This document shows, in pieces, positions 1 through 8,201 of a DNA stretch of 64,000 nucleotides. Within the stretch, counting starts at the first letter, position 1. Every line of letters begins with the position of its first letter. The notes beneath the pieces were generated by a model, which did no database searches, was not told where the DNA came from, and worked only from the letters and a program-made list of their open reading frames with translations. The position numbers and the translations under genes are program-made. The DNA comes from Brevibacillus laterosporus (GTDB lineage Bacteria; Bacillota; Bacilli; Brevibacillales; Brevibacillaceae): NCBI GenBank assembly GCA_007833815.1, contig CP033464.1, positions 296,001 to 360,000 of the forward strand, read 5' to 3'.

Positions 1-560
1 TTATAAATCCCTTTGACGACAGAAAGAAGTACTTTTTTTGTCCTTACTCCAAGCCTTCCCATGCCGGTGTCAATGTTGATATGAACAGACAAACGTTTAC
101 GTCCCTGAATGGATTCTTCTTTCTTATCTTGATCAGGTTGGTTTCCATGCTTGTCTTCCGGTTTGTCTCCATGCTTGTTGACCTTCTTCTTTCCCTGCTT
201 CTTGTTTACTATTTTTTCAGCCTTTTTTATCCAATTCGTTTGAAACACAGTGCACGAAATGTTCCATTCGTATGCTTTTTGCACTGCTCTTATAGGTGTA
301 TAGCCTAAGATCAGAATGGGACAAGTGATACCTGCCTTTCTAAGAACAATTCCTTCGTCTAAAAACGCAACCGCTAGAGAGGTAGCACCCGCTGCAAGGG
401 CTTCCCTTGCTACTTCTATGGAACCATGACCATAACCATCCGCTTTCACCACTGCCATGATTTGAGTTTTCTCAGGAATATGCTTACGGAAAGTATGTAT
501 GTTACTCCGAATGTCATCCAAATTTACTTCCACCCACGTGTCACGATCGTATTTTTCCAT
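1..560 (-). CDS. alr: Alanine racemase, N-terminal part (runs off the window)
   Basis: PLP-dependent interconversion of L- and D-alanine for peptidoglycan. The first 186 codons are present; the rest lies before base 1. The PLP-lysine motif AVVKADGYGHG is at about residues 36-46, and INIDTGMGRLGV follows near residue 170. The start ATG (558-560) sits behind AGGTG. Odd: about 35 extra, lysine-rich, highly charged residues (roughly residues 118-155) lie between the segment ending WIKKAEKI and the INIDTGMGR strand, where Bacillus Alr as I recall it has only a short connection. Reading frame stays open, so this is an insertion and not a break. The RBS lies in a hairpin (see the entry at 569-600). 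Confidence 0.9.
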   Translation of the reverse strand, partial: MEKYDRDTWVEVNLDDIRSNIHTFRKHIPEKTQIMAVVKADGYGHGSIEVAREALAAGATSLAVAFLDEGIVLRKAGITCPILILGYTPIRAVQKAYEWNISCTVFQTNWIKKAEKIVNKKQGKKKVNKHGDKPEDKHGNQPDQDKKEESIQGRKRLSVHINIDTGMGRLGVRTKKVLLSVVKGIY

Positions 561-568
561 CAAAAACA

Positions 569-600
569 CCTCATATACATTTTCCGAAAAGTATATGAGG
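569..600 (-). promoter_or_regulatory. RBS-sequestering hairpin in the alr leader
   Basis: A perfect 10-bp inverted repeat (569-578 and 591-600) with a 12-nt loop lies directly upstream of the alr start. On the alr transcript the 3' arm ends in GAGG, which is part of the Shine-Dalgarno sequence, so folding would hide the ribosome binding site. No T-run follows, so it is not an ordinary terminator. Inference only. Confidence 0.45.
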
Positions 601-696
601 CTCCATTTCACAATATCCATGGTGTTAGATTTAAATAATGTGATTTTTTTCACGAAATTTTTAGAGAAGTATAAGTGGATAAGTATCAGAGCACAG

Positions 697-729
697 AAAA
701 AACCATGACCTCTACGATCATGGTTTTTT
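697..729. terminator. Bidirectional terminator between the DUF2797 gene and alr
   Basis: A 12-bp inverted repeat (697-708 with 718-729) begins with a run of A and ends with a run of T, so it can act in both directions. It lies just downstream of the stop of the gene at 744-1553. Confidence 0.7.
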
Positions 730-743
730 ACCTTTAACAAAGC

Positions 744-1553
744 TTATCCACTCTTCACCGTTACTTGATAACCCGCATGCTTCCGTACTTGGAATACTCC
801 AATATCCATAATTAGATACTGTCCCTTTACACCAAGTAGCTTTCCAGAAACACATTCTAGCTTGTCCAAGGACAGGGAATTAATTTTAGCCAATGTTTCT
901 AAAATCGGATACGTGATATCTACCCACTCGTCTTCGCGCAATTGGAATGGCTTGAACTCTTCAGGAAATTTCTCATAGACTTCTTCGCGCATTTGAATTA
1001 AATCGGCTTCTTTTACTTCACCTTTTAACATCTTGCGCCAGTTTGTTTTGTCTGGCATGAATTGGCTCAAATGTACCTCTAGCTCTCCTGCCATCCGTCG
1101 AGTTGGTAGCTCTGCAATTGGGATGGCTCGAATTGCTCCTTGGTCCACCCAGCGTCTTAACTCATTGTTTTTGCGAGTCAATCCCACTTTCACATCGCTA
1201 GAGAGCGCTAGATATACATAATGCGGAATCATACAATGCTTTTCTCCAAAGCTCTCGTCTCTACAGGTTCCCTGGTCAAAATGACACTCATGCGGTTTTA
1301 CAATACAAAGATCGTTCTCCGGTAATTTAGTAAAACAAGGATAGCAATAACCACTGTTAAAGGTTTTGTTTGTTTTGCGTCCACAGGCAATACAATTTTT
1401 TTGTCCTTCAAACTGAATCGAGATTTGTTGACCAATCCACTCATTCAGGCTTATTTTTTCCTCTTCTATATGAAGATAATAATCGACAGGTTGATCTTTT
1501 CCTTGATAGGTATGAGCTAGTCCATGCAACAAACCGCTTTTTTCCAACGCCAT
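744..1553 (-). CDS. DUF2797 family protein
   Basis: A 269-residue conserved protein of unknown function. The N-terminal third carries Cys pairs typical of this family (CIACGRK, then CYPC about residues 54-75, and C-x-FDQGTC near 90-96), probably a zinc site. The middle has a segment VYLALSSDVKVGLTR followed by RWVDQGA, which resembles a GIY-YIG-like fold. No operon partner is visible. Family membership is from memory of its motif pattern; biochemical role unknown. Confidence 0.75.
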   Translation of the reverse strand: MALEKSGLLHGLAHTYQGKDQPVDYYLHIEEEKISLNEWIGQQISIQFEGQKNCIACGRKTNKTFNSGYCYPCFTKLPENDLCIVKPHECHFDQGTCRDESFGEKHCMIPHYVYLALSSDVKVGLTRKNNELRRWVDQGAIRAIPIAELPTRRMAGELEVHLSQFMPDKTNWRKMLKGEVKEADLIQMREEVYEKFPEEFKPFQLREDEWVDITYPILETLAKINSLSLDKLECVSGKLLGVKGQYLIMDIGVFQVRKHAGYQVTVKSG

Positions 1554-1691
1554 GTCACTCCTCCCGCTTCTTAACGTTTTCCTTCCATGATATCATATCC
1601 GACAAACTTTGCGCTTTTTCTTCCAGCATGTTCTTATCCCTGTTCGGTCAACCTAAGGAAGTGAACGACTGGAGAAAGGAGTGAATTTTAC

Positions 1692-2426
1692 ATGAAGAAG
1701 GGAAGAATGGCAAGATGCTTTACATGCTGCCTTGCCCTCATAGGTTTAGCATGGTTTGGGCTATCTTTATGGGGTACTAATGGTATGACCGCCAATCAAA
1801 TGACCTATGAGCCAATCCACCGCATTGAAACGCAAAAAAAGGTGGTAGCTCTCACATTTGATGATGGTCCTGATCCAACCTATACACCCCGTATCCTGGA
1901 AACCCTTCATAAAAACGGGATTCTTGCAACATTCTTTGTCCTTGGCTCCCAAGCAGATAAATACCCTGTCATTATGCAATGGATAAAAAAAGCGGGCCAT
2001 GAAATCGGCAATCATGGGTATCATCATTACGATTTAAACAAATTAACCGAGCAAGAGATTTATGATGAGATTAAGCAAGCAGAAAAATCCATTTACAAGG
2101 CTACAGGTGTCCTCCCTCAGTACTATCGTCCGCCAGGGGGAGTGATTACCACCGATGTGATGAGCGCTGTTCAATTGTCAGGGTATGACATCATCTATTG
2201 GTCAGTTGATCCCCGAGACTGGTCATTAGCTCGTACCTCGTCCGTTATCGTTAATAGTGTTAAAAAGCATACCTCACGAGGTGATATCATCTTATTCCAC
2301 GATGGTGGAATGAATCAAAAACAAACCCTAAAAGCCTTGCAGGAGCTTATTACCGATTTACGTTCTAAAGGCTACAAGTTTGTTACCGTTAGTCAATTAT
2401 TGGACGAGGGTAACAGAGTTCGTTGA
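1692..2426 (+). CDS. Polysaccharide deacetylase (NodB homology domain)
   Basis: A 244-residue carbohydrate esterase 4 enzyme, expected to remove acetyl groups from N-acetylated cell-wall sugars outside the membrane. An N-terminal hydrophobic segment (about residues 10-28) can act as a signal anchor. Metal and catalytic motifs are present: TFDDGPD near residue 56, HEIGNHGYHH (H-x3-H) near 101, YRPPGG near 145 and ILFHDGG near 199. Length and layout fit the spore-associated PdaA/PdaB-like group, but substrate cannot be read from the sequence. RBS GAAAGGAG precedes the ATG. Confidence 0.85.
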   Translation: MKKGRMARCFTCCLALIGLAWFGLSLWGTNGMTANQMTYEPIHRIETQKKVVALTFDDGPDPTYTPRILETLHKNGILATFFVLGSQADKYPVIMQWIKKAGHEIGNHGYHHYDLNKLTEQEIYDEIKQAEKSIYKATGVLPQYYRPPGGVITTDVMSAVQLSGYDIIYWSVDPRDWSLARTSSVIVNSVKKHTSRGDIILFHDGGMNQKQTLKALQELITDLRSKGYKFVTVSQLLDEGNRVR

Positions 2427-2441
2427 AAATTAGCATAAAAA

Positions 2442-2508
2442 AGCAGATGGCAAACTGACAGAGATAATCTTGACCCATTGATCGATATCCCTTGCAGCCC
2501 CATCTGCT
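2442..2508 (-). terminator. Terminator after the ABC ATPase gene
   Basis: Arms AGCAGATGG (2442-2450) and CCATCTGCT (2500-2508) pair with a long loop. On the minus strand the stem is followed by a T-run, which suits the end of the gene at 2518. The long loop lowers confidence. Confidence 0.5.
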
Positions 2509-2517
2509 CTTCTTCTC

Positions 2518-3252
2518 TTACATGTATACTTTTCCTAAAAAGGATCGAAGCCGCTCATTCGTAGGATTATCAAAGAATGTATCTGGTTTCCCTTCTGCCA
2601 TAATAATTCCTTGATCCATAAAAATGACACGATCAGCCACATCACGAGCGAAATTCATTTCATGTGTCACTACCACCATAGTCATGCCTTCACGTGCCAA
2701 ATCTTTCATAACCGCCAACACTTCACCAACTAATTCGGGATCCAAAGCTGAGGTAGGTTCATCAAATAGCATGACTTTGGGATTCATGGCCAATGCTCTT
2801 GCAATAGCTACCCGTTGCATCTGACCACCTGATAATTTTTCTGGATATACATCCGCCTTATCTCGTAGGCCCACCTTCTCCAATAGGAGCAAGCCTTGTT
2901 CACGTGCTTTTTCAACTGGTAGCTTACGTACTTTCATTGGGGCTAACGTCACATTATCTAGAACAGTTTTGTGTGGGAAAAGGTTAAAACGCTGAAATAC
3001 CATTCCGACTTCTTCGCGTACCTTATTCAGATCCGTTTTCTTATCCGTGAGATCATGATTATTTACAACGATTTTACCACTGGTAATCTCTTCTAATTGA
3101 TTCATACATCGCAAAAAAGTACTTTTCCCTGAACCAGATGGTCCAATCACGCAAACAACCTCGCGTTCTGCAATCTCTGTGGAAATGCCCTTTAAAACCT
3201 CTAGTTTCCCGTAGTATTTGTGAAGATCGGTAACTTGAATAATTGCGCTCAT
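2518..3252 (-). CDS. Amino-acid ABC transporter ATP-binding protein (GlnQ-like)
   Basis: A 244-residue ATPase that would power polar amino-acid uptake from the cytoplasmic face of a permease. Walker [10 protein letters not shown], signature LSGGQMQR, Walker [15 protein letters not shown] and the switch THEMNFA are all intact, and the architecture is the compact PAAT type. The ORF is open 17 codons further upstream, but the ATG at 3252 follows GGGGAGG and gives the family-like start [15 protein letters not shown]. No permease or binding-protein gene is next to it, which is unusual because these genes normally sit in an operon. Confidence 0.9.
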   Translation of the reverse strand: MSAIIQVTDLHKYYGKLEVLKGISTEIAEREVVCVIGPSGSGKSTFLRCMNQLEEITSGKIVVNNHDLTDKKTDLNKVREEVGMVFQRFNLFPHKTVLDNVTLAPMKVRKLPVEKAREQGLLLLEKVGLRDKADVYPEKLSGGQMQRVAIARALAMNPKVMLFDEPTSALDPELVGEVLAVMKDLAREGMTMVVVTHEMNFARDVADRVIFMDQGIIMAEGKPDTFFDNPTNERLRSFLGKVYM

Positions 3253-3334
3253 AGTACCTCCCCGTTTGCGGTTACTCTCGGTCTCATCACGATGCCCTTT
3301 CATTCTAGCCTACTTGTCAGAAAAATTACATATT

Positions 3335-5251
3335 TTAAATGTAGTCATGTAGGGATTTGAACTTTGCCGTATCAGAATCATAAGAGACTGACGTATGAGC
3401 TCCATCATTAGGTGAAGACGGAGTTGAGTCATTATGTGTAGACAAAAATCCAATTAGTCTGGCAGAGTTTAGTACCACTAATACGGAAGTGATATTGTGC
3501 ACAAACGCACCAAATACCGGACCTAACACGCCTAATAAAGCAAGCAGGATAGCTGCACTGTTAATAGCAGTAGAAATAATTAGATTTTCTCGTATCACTT
3601 GCACCGCTTTTTGTCCCAAACGCATTACATCAGCAATCTTTCGCAAATCATTTGACATCAATACCACATCAGACGCTTGAGCAGCAATTTGCGTACCGTG
3701 TACTCCCATCGAAATTCCTACATCCGCTAACGTTAGCGCCGGTGCATCATTTATGCCATCGCCAATCATCGCCACCTTGCGTCCTGCTTTGAGCTGGCGC
3801 TCTACTTGCATATATTTCATGTCCGGCATTTGTTCTGCATACACCTGCGTAATTCCTAACTGCTCTGCCATGAACCGAGCTGCTCCGCTATTATCACCAG
3901 TGACAACAGCTACCTCTACTCCAGCTTCTGTTAGTTGTTCCACTGTTACTCTCGCTTCGGGGCGAAGTTGATCTGACACTGAAATCATTCCAAGCAGTTT
4001 GTGCTCTGAAGCAATTAGAACATTTGTTTTCCCTTCGTTTTCTTTAGTAGTAAGCAAGCTCTGGACCTGTTCAAGCGATATCCCCACCTGCTTGATAAAT
4101 GTAGGGTTCCCCACATAAATACGTTTGCCCTCTACCAAGCCCTCAATTCCACTACCGGCATGCATAATAAACGATTCTACATCAGGTAATTCTATCTCCC
4201 ACTTTTTTGCTTTGTTTAAAATGGCCGTAGCGATTGGATGCTCCGAATGCTGTTCGAGAGCAGCAGCCCAACGCATAACCTCTTGAGCGCTATGTTCTGC
4301 ATGAGCAACCCCTGCAACTGACAATGCTCCTTTCGTTAACGTACCAGTTTTATCGAAGAGCACTGTATTAATGGAACCTAATTGCTCCAGTGCAACACCA
4401 CTTTTAATCAAAATCCCGTTCTTGGCTGCATTCCCAATCCCCGCCATGATCGCTGTAGGAGTGGCCAATACCAAAGCACAGGGGCAAAAAACAATCAGCA
4501 CCGTAACGGAACGAACCATATCACCCGTAAATAAATACACAAGGAACGCCAATAACAAACTAGCACTTACAATCCAGACTGCCCATTTATCTAACAAGCG
4601 CTGTACAGGTGCTTTCTTCTCCATTGCTTCCTCTACTAATCGCGTTACCTTAGCAAAGGTTGTTTCTTCCCCAACACGCGTTGTTTGAATTTCTAGCGAG
4701 CCATTTGTGTTGGTAGTACCTACAAATACTTCATCTCCTAGACGCTTCTCGACCGGTAAGGATTCCCCCGTTAAAATCGCTTGGTCAATTGCAGCCTGGC
4801 CGGTTACCACAATTCCATCTACCGGAATTTTCTCACCTGGTTTTACCAATACCAGTTCATCTACTAGCACCGAATCTGCTTTTGTCTCAATCCAATGACC
4901 TCCTCGCATTACCCGTGCTTGTTCGGGTGCCATTTCCACCATCTCTTTTAAGGCGGAAGTCGCTTTAGCCACTGTTTTTTCTTCCAGCCACATACCAATC
5001 ATCATGATGAAGGCAACTTCGGCAGCCGCTAGTAACTCCCCAATACAGACAGCAGCGATAATGGCGATGGTGACCAACACATCACTATTTAGACGTCGTT
5101 GTATCCATAATTCCTTACCCGCTGTTAGTGCAATCGGAATTCCACATACCACAATAGCAATCCATGCAGGATCAATACCAGCGATACTGCCCCACAGCCA
5201 GCTAATCAGAACACACACACCTGAAAGAATCATACTTCCTTTTTGCAACAT
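3335..5251 (-). CDS. Heavy-metal translocating P1B-type ATPase (CPC type)
   Basis: A 638-residue membrane ATPase. Visible motifs: TGES actuator, [12 protein letters not shown] in the sixth membrane helix, DKTGTLT phosphorylation site, a SEHPIA motif with the conserved [10 protein letters not shown] hinge and a final helix with [15 protein letters not shown]. There is no N-terminal HMA domain. CPC suggests Cu, Zn, Cd or Mn rather than Co; the last-helix motif is neither the usual Cu one nor the CadA one, and somewhat recalls the CtpC branch, so the metal is unresolved. After that helix comes a polar Ser/Asp/His tail of about 40 residues. ATG at 5251 with AAGGG is preferred over GTG at 5260, which abuts the RBS. 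Confidence 0.85.
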   Translation of the reverse strand: MLQKGSMILSGVCVLISWLWGSIAGIDPAWIAIVVCGIPIALTAGKELWIQRRLNSDVLVTIAIIAAVCIGELLAAAEVAFIMMIGMWLEEKTVAKATSALKEMVEMAPEQARVMRGGHWIETKADSVLVDELVLVKPGEKIPVDGIVVTGQAAIDQAILTGESLPVEKRLGDEVFVGTTNTNGSLEIQTTRVGEETTFAKVTRLVEEAMEKKAPVQRLLDKWAVWIVSASLLLAFLVYLFTGDMVRSVTVLIVFCPCALVLATPTAIMAGIGNAAKNGILIKSGVALEQLGSINTVLFDKTGTLTKGALSVAGVAHAEHSAQEVMRWAAALEQHSEHPIATAILNKAKKWEIELPDVESFIMHAGSGIEGLVEGKRIYVGNPTFIKQVGISLEQVQSLLTTKENEGKTNVLIASEHKLLGMISVSDQLRPEARVTVEQLTEAGVEVAVVTGDNSGAARFMAEQLGITQVYAEQMPDMKYMQVERQLKAGRKVAMIGDGINDAPALTLADVGISMGVHGTQIAAQASDVVLMSNDLRKIADVMRLGQKAVQVIRENLIISTAINSAAILLALLGVLGPVFGAFVHNITSVLVVLNSARLIGFLSTHNDSTPSSPNDGAHTSVSYDSDTAKFKSLHDYI

Positions 5252-5337
5252 ACCAATCACCCTTCTTTCTTTTTTGGGTTAAACCTTCTCTTGTTGAGAA
5301 AGAGAATCATACTTAAAATTCCCCTAAAAACAAACGA

Positions 5338-5361
5338 AGCTGCTACCCGAAGGTAACAGCG
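5338..5361 (-). promoter_or_regulatory. UUCG-capped hairpin in the metal-ATPase leader
   Basis: On the minus-strand transcript, arms GCUGUUACC and GGUAGCAGC (5339-5360) pair over all 9 bp, allowing one U-G pair, and close a UUCG tetraloop. It lies in the middle of a leader of about 180 nt between promoter and start. No known metal riboswitch consensus was recognised. A possible short reading frame in the leader (about 40 codons from ATG near 5390) lacks a clear RBS. Confidence 0.5.
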
Positions 5362-5438
5362 TTCATGCGGCTTTATGCATTTTTCCATAGGTGAATATAA
5401 TTGAGCTAGGTAAACTTTTAAATAATCATTACAATTCA

Positions 5439-5466
5439 AGTATAATTCTTTTTTATAAAGCGTCAA
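5439..5466 (-). promoter_or_regulatory. SigA-type promoter of the metal ATPase
   Basis: On the minus strand TTGACG (5461-5466) and TATACT (5439-5444) are separated by 16 nt. Start of transcription would be near 5432, which leaves an unusually long 5' leader. Confidence 0.65.
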
Positions 5467-5544
5467 GAACAATTTTGGAATAGAAAATAGGCTCCATTAT
5501 GTAGCTATGATATCCTCTATTGAATATCTAAATCGTTTCTAAAA

Positions 5545-5590
5545 AAACGTAGCGATCGTTCCCCGGTGGAATACCCGAGAAACGATCGCC
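5545..5590 (-). terminator. Terminator of the MFS gene
   Basis: Arms GCGATCGTT and AACGATCGC (5552-5560, 5581-5589) form a strong stem; on the minus strand it is followed by ACGTTTTTTT. Confidence 0.75.
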
Positions 5591-5654
5591 GCATAACTTA
5601 CCCTTTTTTATTGTTTACTTGACAGGAGTATGACCAGATAAGGTTTCGCTTTTT

Positions 5655-6857
5655 CTACTTCATTTCCACTACTTCATACTCTTGAGAAGATGAAGTACGT
5701 TCTTTCTCTGGTCTAAAGAAAATGGCTGCTATGAAGAAGATAATGAACATACTGCCCATTGCCACAAATATCGAAGTTGGAGAAACGTAATTAATTAAGA
5801 ATCCATTAACACTTGGCGTAATAATACTAGCTACACTAAAATTCATGCTCGCAATAATTCCAGCTATCGGAATTAAGCCCTGTGGCAAGATATCAGCACA
5901 GTAAGCCAATCCGAGCGAGTAGAACGAACCCACTGCTGCTCCTGCACAAGCTAATAACAGCATCATTAGTGGTACAGATGAAGTTGCTAATGGGAACAGC
6001 ATAAATGCGATGCATCCGACTATCGCACAGTACATCATGACTTTTTTTCGTCCTACCCTGTCACTTAACGTACCAAGTGGCAATTGCAGGAACAAACTAC
6101 CTACTACGAAGGATGGCAAAATAATGGAAACCGACTCTGCTGAAATACCTGTACGTAAGGCCGCAATCGGAAAGCTACCATTTAGCGTCGTTTCCATAAA
6201 ACCGTATAGAAAAGCTGGAATCAAAGCCAGCCACGTCATTTGGATAACCATCTTGTACTTCTCTCTTGATTTAACAACCTTCTTCCCATCATTTGCTTTC
6301 ACTTCAGGTGGGAAAGCGTTACGAATTTTTAACAACATGAAAAAAGCCACCAAATTACAAGCAACAAGAGCCATAAACGGTGCCCACAAACCAAACGGCA
6401 TTAAATTAATTGCCAAAGGTCCTACGCTAAAACCCGCTCCATAAGAAAGACCGTATAGCGAAAGATCGCGCCCACGTCGCTCTGGTGTAGATGTTGCCGT
6501 CACCCAGATCTGACTGGTATAATGCAGAGCAGAATCGCCCATTCCCATTATCAAGCGGAGGATAAACCATACACTTAATGAAGTAAACAATGGGATTAAC
6601 AAAGTTGAGAATGTTACCAATACAAGCCCAATAAACAGACACGTCCGATAACCCCATTTTCGTAAAAAGATTTCCATCAATGGCGACATAATGAACATTC
6701 CGACATAGAGGGCTGCAGCATTCAGACCGTTAGATACAGCAGAAATGCCGCGTTCCTCTAACAAGATAGCAAGCAACGGGAGTGTTAGTCCCTGAGTAAT
6801 TCCAGCAATAAAGACCACAACGAGTAATGTTGTAAAAGTAAAGCGCGAAGATTTCAT
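5655..6857 (-). CDS. MFS transporter, 12 membrane segments
   Basis: A 400-residue major facilitator protein. Alternating hydrophobic segments run through the length with the usual cytoplasmic loop in the middle (about residues 188-205, rich in Lys/Asp). The loop after helix 2 has a weak A-motif, while the C-half version GTLSDRVGRKKVM is clear. The substrate cannot be deduced; it looks most like uncharacterised drug-efflux-type members such as B. subtilis YfkF. It stands alone between its own terminator and the pseudogene region. Confidence 0.8.
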   Translation of the reverse strand: MKSSRFTFTTLLVVVFIAGITQGLTLPLLAILLEERGISAVSNGLNAAALYVGMFIMSPLMEIFLRKWGYRTCLFIGLVLVTFSTLLIPLFTSLSVWFILRLIMGMGDSALHYTSQIWVTATSTPERRGRDLSLYGLSYGAGFSVGPLAINLMPFGLWAPFMALVACNLVAFFMLLKIRNAFPPEVKANDGKKVVKSREKYKMVIQMTWLALIPAFLYGFMETTLNGSFPIAALRTGISAESVSIILPSFVVGSLFLQLPLGTLSDRVGRKKVMMYCAIVGCIAFMLFPLATSSVPLMMLLLACAGAAVGSFYSLGLAYCADILPQGLIPIAGIIASMNFSVASIITPSVNGFLINYVSPTSIFVAMGSMFIIFFIAAIFFRPEKERTSSSQEYEVVEMK

Positions 6858-6944
6858 GTATGCGATCTCCTTTCCATTAGAAGATCATACACCGTATTCC
6901 TACTCTTCCACAACCCTCTACTTTTTCACAGTTTACTTTTTGAA

Positions 6945-6980
6945 CTACCCACCACTTAGCTTCGCTTGAAGTGGGGGAAT
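6945..6980. mobile_element. Solitary IS200/IS605-type end hairpin
   Basis: CCCACCACTT-AGCTTCGCTTG-AAGTGGGGG (about 6949-6976) is the subterminal foldback typical of IS200/IS605-family ends. No tnpA or tnpB frame is nearby. It sits where the ABC-transporter pseudogene stops, so it is probably the scar of an element that deleted the rest of that gene. Recognition by pattern only. Confidence 0.45.
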
Positions 6981-7019
6981 CCTATGTACGGAAATCTAAC
7001 GGTTTCTAATTGATTAGGC

Positions 7020-7463
7020 TAGTCAGCAAGGTCATACAGATGGAATCACCCAAAGTTAATACCCCTATACTAGCTGTCGTTTCAATCGCTGGAATGTCAT
7101 TAGTCGCAATTGCATTAAGTCACCTGTTCGATGACGTTGAAAAAAACTAGGTGACATTTTATTTAAATGTAGAAAAAAGCGATCTCGCAGTGTTTTTTCC
7201 AGTGTAAGTGATCCACCAAATAATAGAAAACGCCACACATATCGCAATACATATAGCAAAATGCCGATCCCTAATAGAACCCCAACCATTACTAACAAGC
7301 CCTTTTGTGTTAATAATCCGTTACGAATCTCATCAACTAAACTACCAATAATACGTGGTGGTAATAGCAATAGGACATCAATGAAAATCAGCACACTAAT
7401 TGCAAAGGCATACCGCTTCCAATGTCTTTGAAAAAACCATGCTAATTGTCTAAATGAACTCAC
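7020..7463 (-). pseudogene. ABC exporter (YheI-like), truncated and frameshifted
   Basis: The first 118 or so codons encode the start of an ABC-exporter membrane domain (LAWFFQRHWKRYAFAI, LLLPPRIIGSLVDEI, FFQRHRTGDLM). After GDLM the frame slips near 7108-7114; in the other frame the expected family sequence continues as ATNDIPAIETTASIGVLTLGD and then ends within 30 codons. The rest of the membrane domain and the ATPase domain are missing. The break coincides with the IS605-type hairpin at 6945-6980. Confidence 0.75.
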
Positions 7464-7519
7464 TCTCCAACCCCTTCTTCCCTACAAATCAAAAAATTCG
7501 ATTAACTATAGAATAAAGA

Positions 7520-8089
7520 TTACTTCACTTCTATCCCTGCTTTTTGCTGTTTCCATTCCTGCTGTAGCATTCCATACACGGCATGATCAACGTAATGATC
7601 ATACAGCCATTCATTCCCCCGAATGATTCCTTCTAATCTAAAGCCAAGTCGCTCCGGGATAGCACGACTTTTCTCATTTTGCACAGCTGCTGCAATCCCT
7701 GCCCTATGTAAATTCCATTTTCTAAATACTAAGTGATCCAGATATGCTTTTACTGCCTGCGTCATGATTCCCTTCCCTTGAAATTCAGCTCCCAGCCAGT
7801 AGCCAATCACAGTTTTTCGATGGCTCCATTCGATATAATTGGCAGCAATTCTTCCTGCCATTTGACCTCTATACCAAATCGAGTAATGAGTTCCCTGCAA
7901 ATTTGCTGCTTGTTGAATGGCAAAACGAATATTATTTTCTGAATCTTCCACATCTCGTACATTGTCCAACCAAGGTAAAAACTCACGCAAATAGTCCCGA
8001 TTCTTCTCAATTAAGGCAAAGGTGGCTACTGCATCCTCTTCACGTACTTCCTTTAGTTCCAAATCAGGTGATATCACGATATTCTTCAT
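7520..8089 (-). CDS. GNAT acetyltransferase, RimJ/RimL type
   Basis: A 189-residue acetyl-CoA dependent N-acetyltransferase of the ribosomal-protein-alanine/serine group. The acetyl-CoA loop GYWLGAEFQGKGIMTQAV is at about residues 97-114, followed by N-EKSRAIPERLGFRLEG. It resembles B. subtilis YdaF. True substrate unknown. Its ATG at 8089 is preceded by GGGGGAGAACC. Confidence 0.8.
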   Translation of the reverse strand: MKNIVISPDLELKEVREEDAVATFALIEKNRDYLREFLPWLDNVRDVEDSENNIRFAIQQAANLQGTHYSIWYRGQMAGRIAANYIEWSHRKTVIGYWLGAEFQGKGIMTQAVKAYLDHLVFRKWNLHRAGIAAAVQNEKSRAIPERLGFRLEGIIRGNEWLYDHYVDHAVYGMLQQEWKQQKAGIEVK

Positions 8090-8147
8090 GGTTCTCCCCC
8101 TCTGTTTGATCCAGTAGATTGGAACATAATTCTCTATAAAACAAAAA

Positions 8148-8183
8148 TCACCTGCTTGCCCTCTTCAATAGGACAGCAGGTGA
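8148..8183 (-). terminator. Terminator after mtnK
   Basis: Arms TCACCTGCT (8148-8156) and AGCAGGTGA (8175-8183); on the minus strand the stem is followed by TTTTTGTTTTATAG. Confidence 0.75.
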
Positions 8184-8201
8184 CCCTGTTATGCTTTCAT
8201 T

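Noticed and set aside
5257-5472. A 71-codon minus-strand frame across the metal-ATPase leader
   Set aside because: It begins before the mapped promoter -10 region and has no RBS; at most an internal 43-codon part could be a leader peptide.
6010-6444. A 144-codon plus-strand frame opposite the MFS gene
   Set aside because: Antisense to a clear 12-helix transporter; basic composition typical of antisense shadows.
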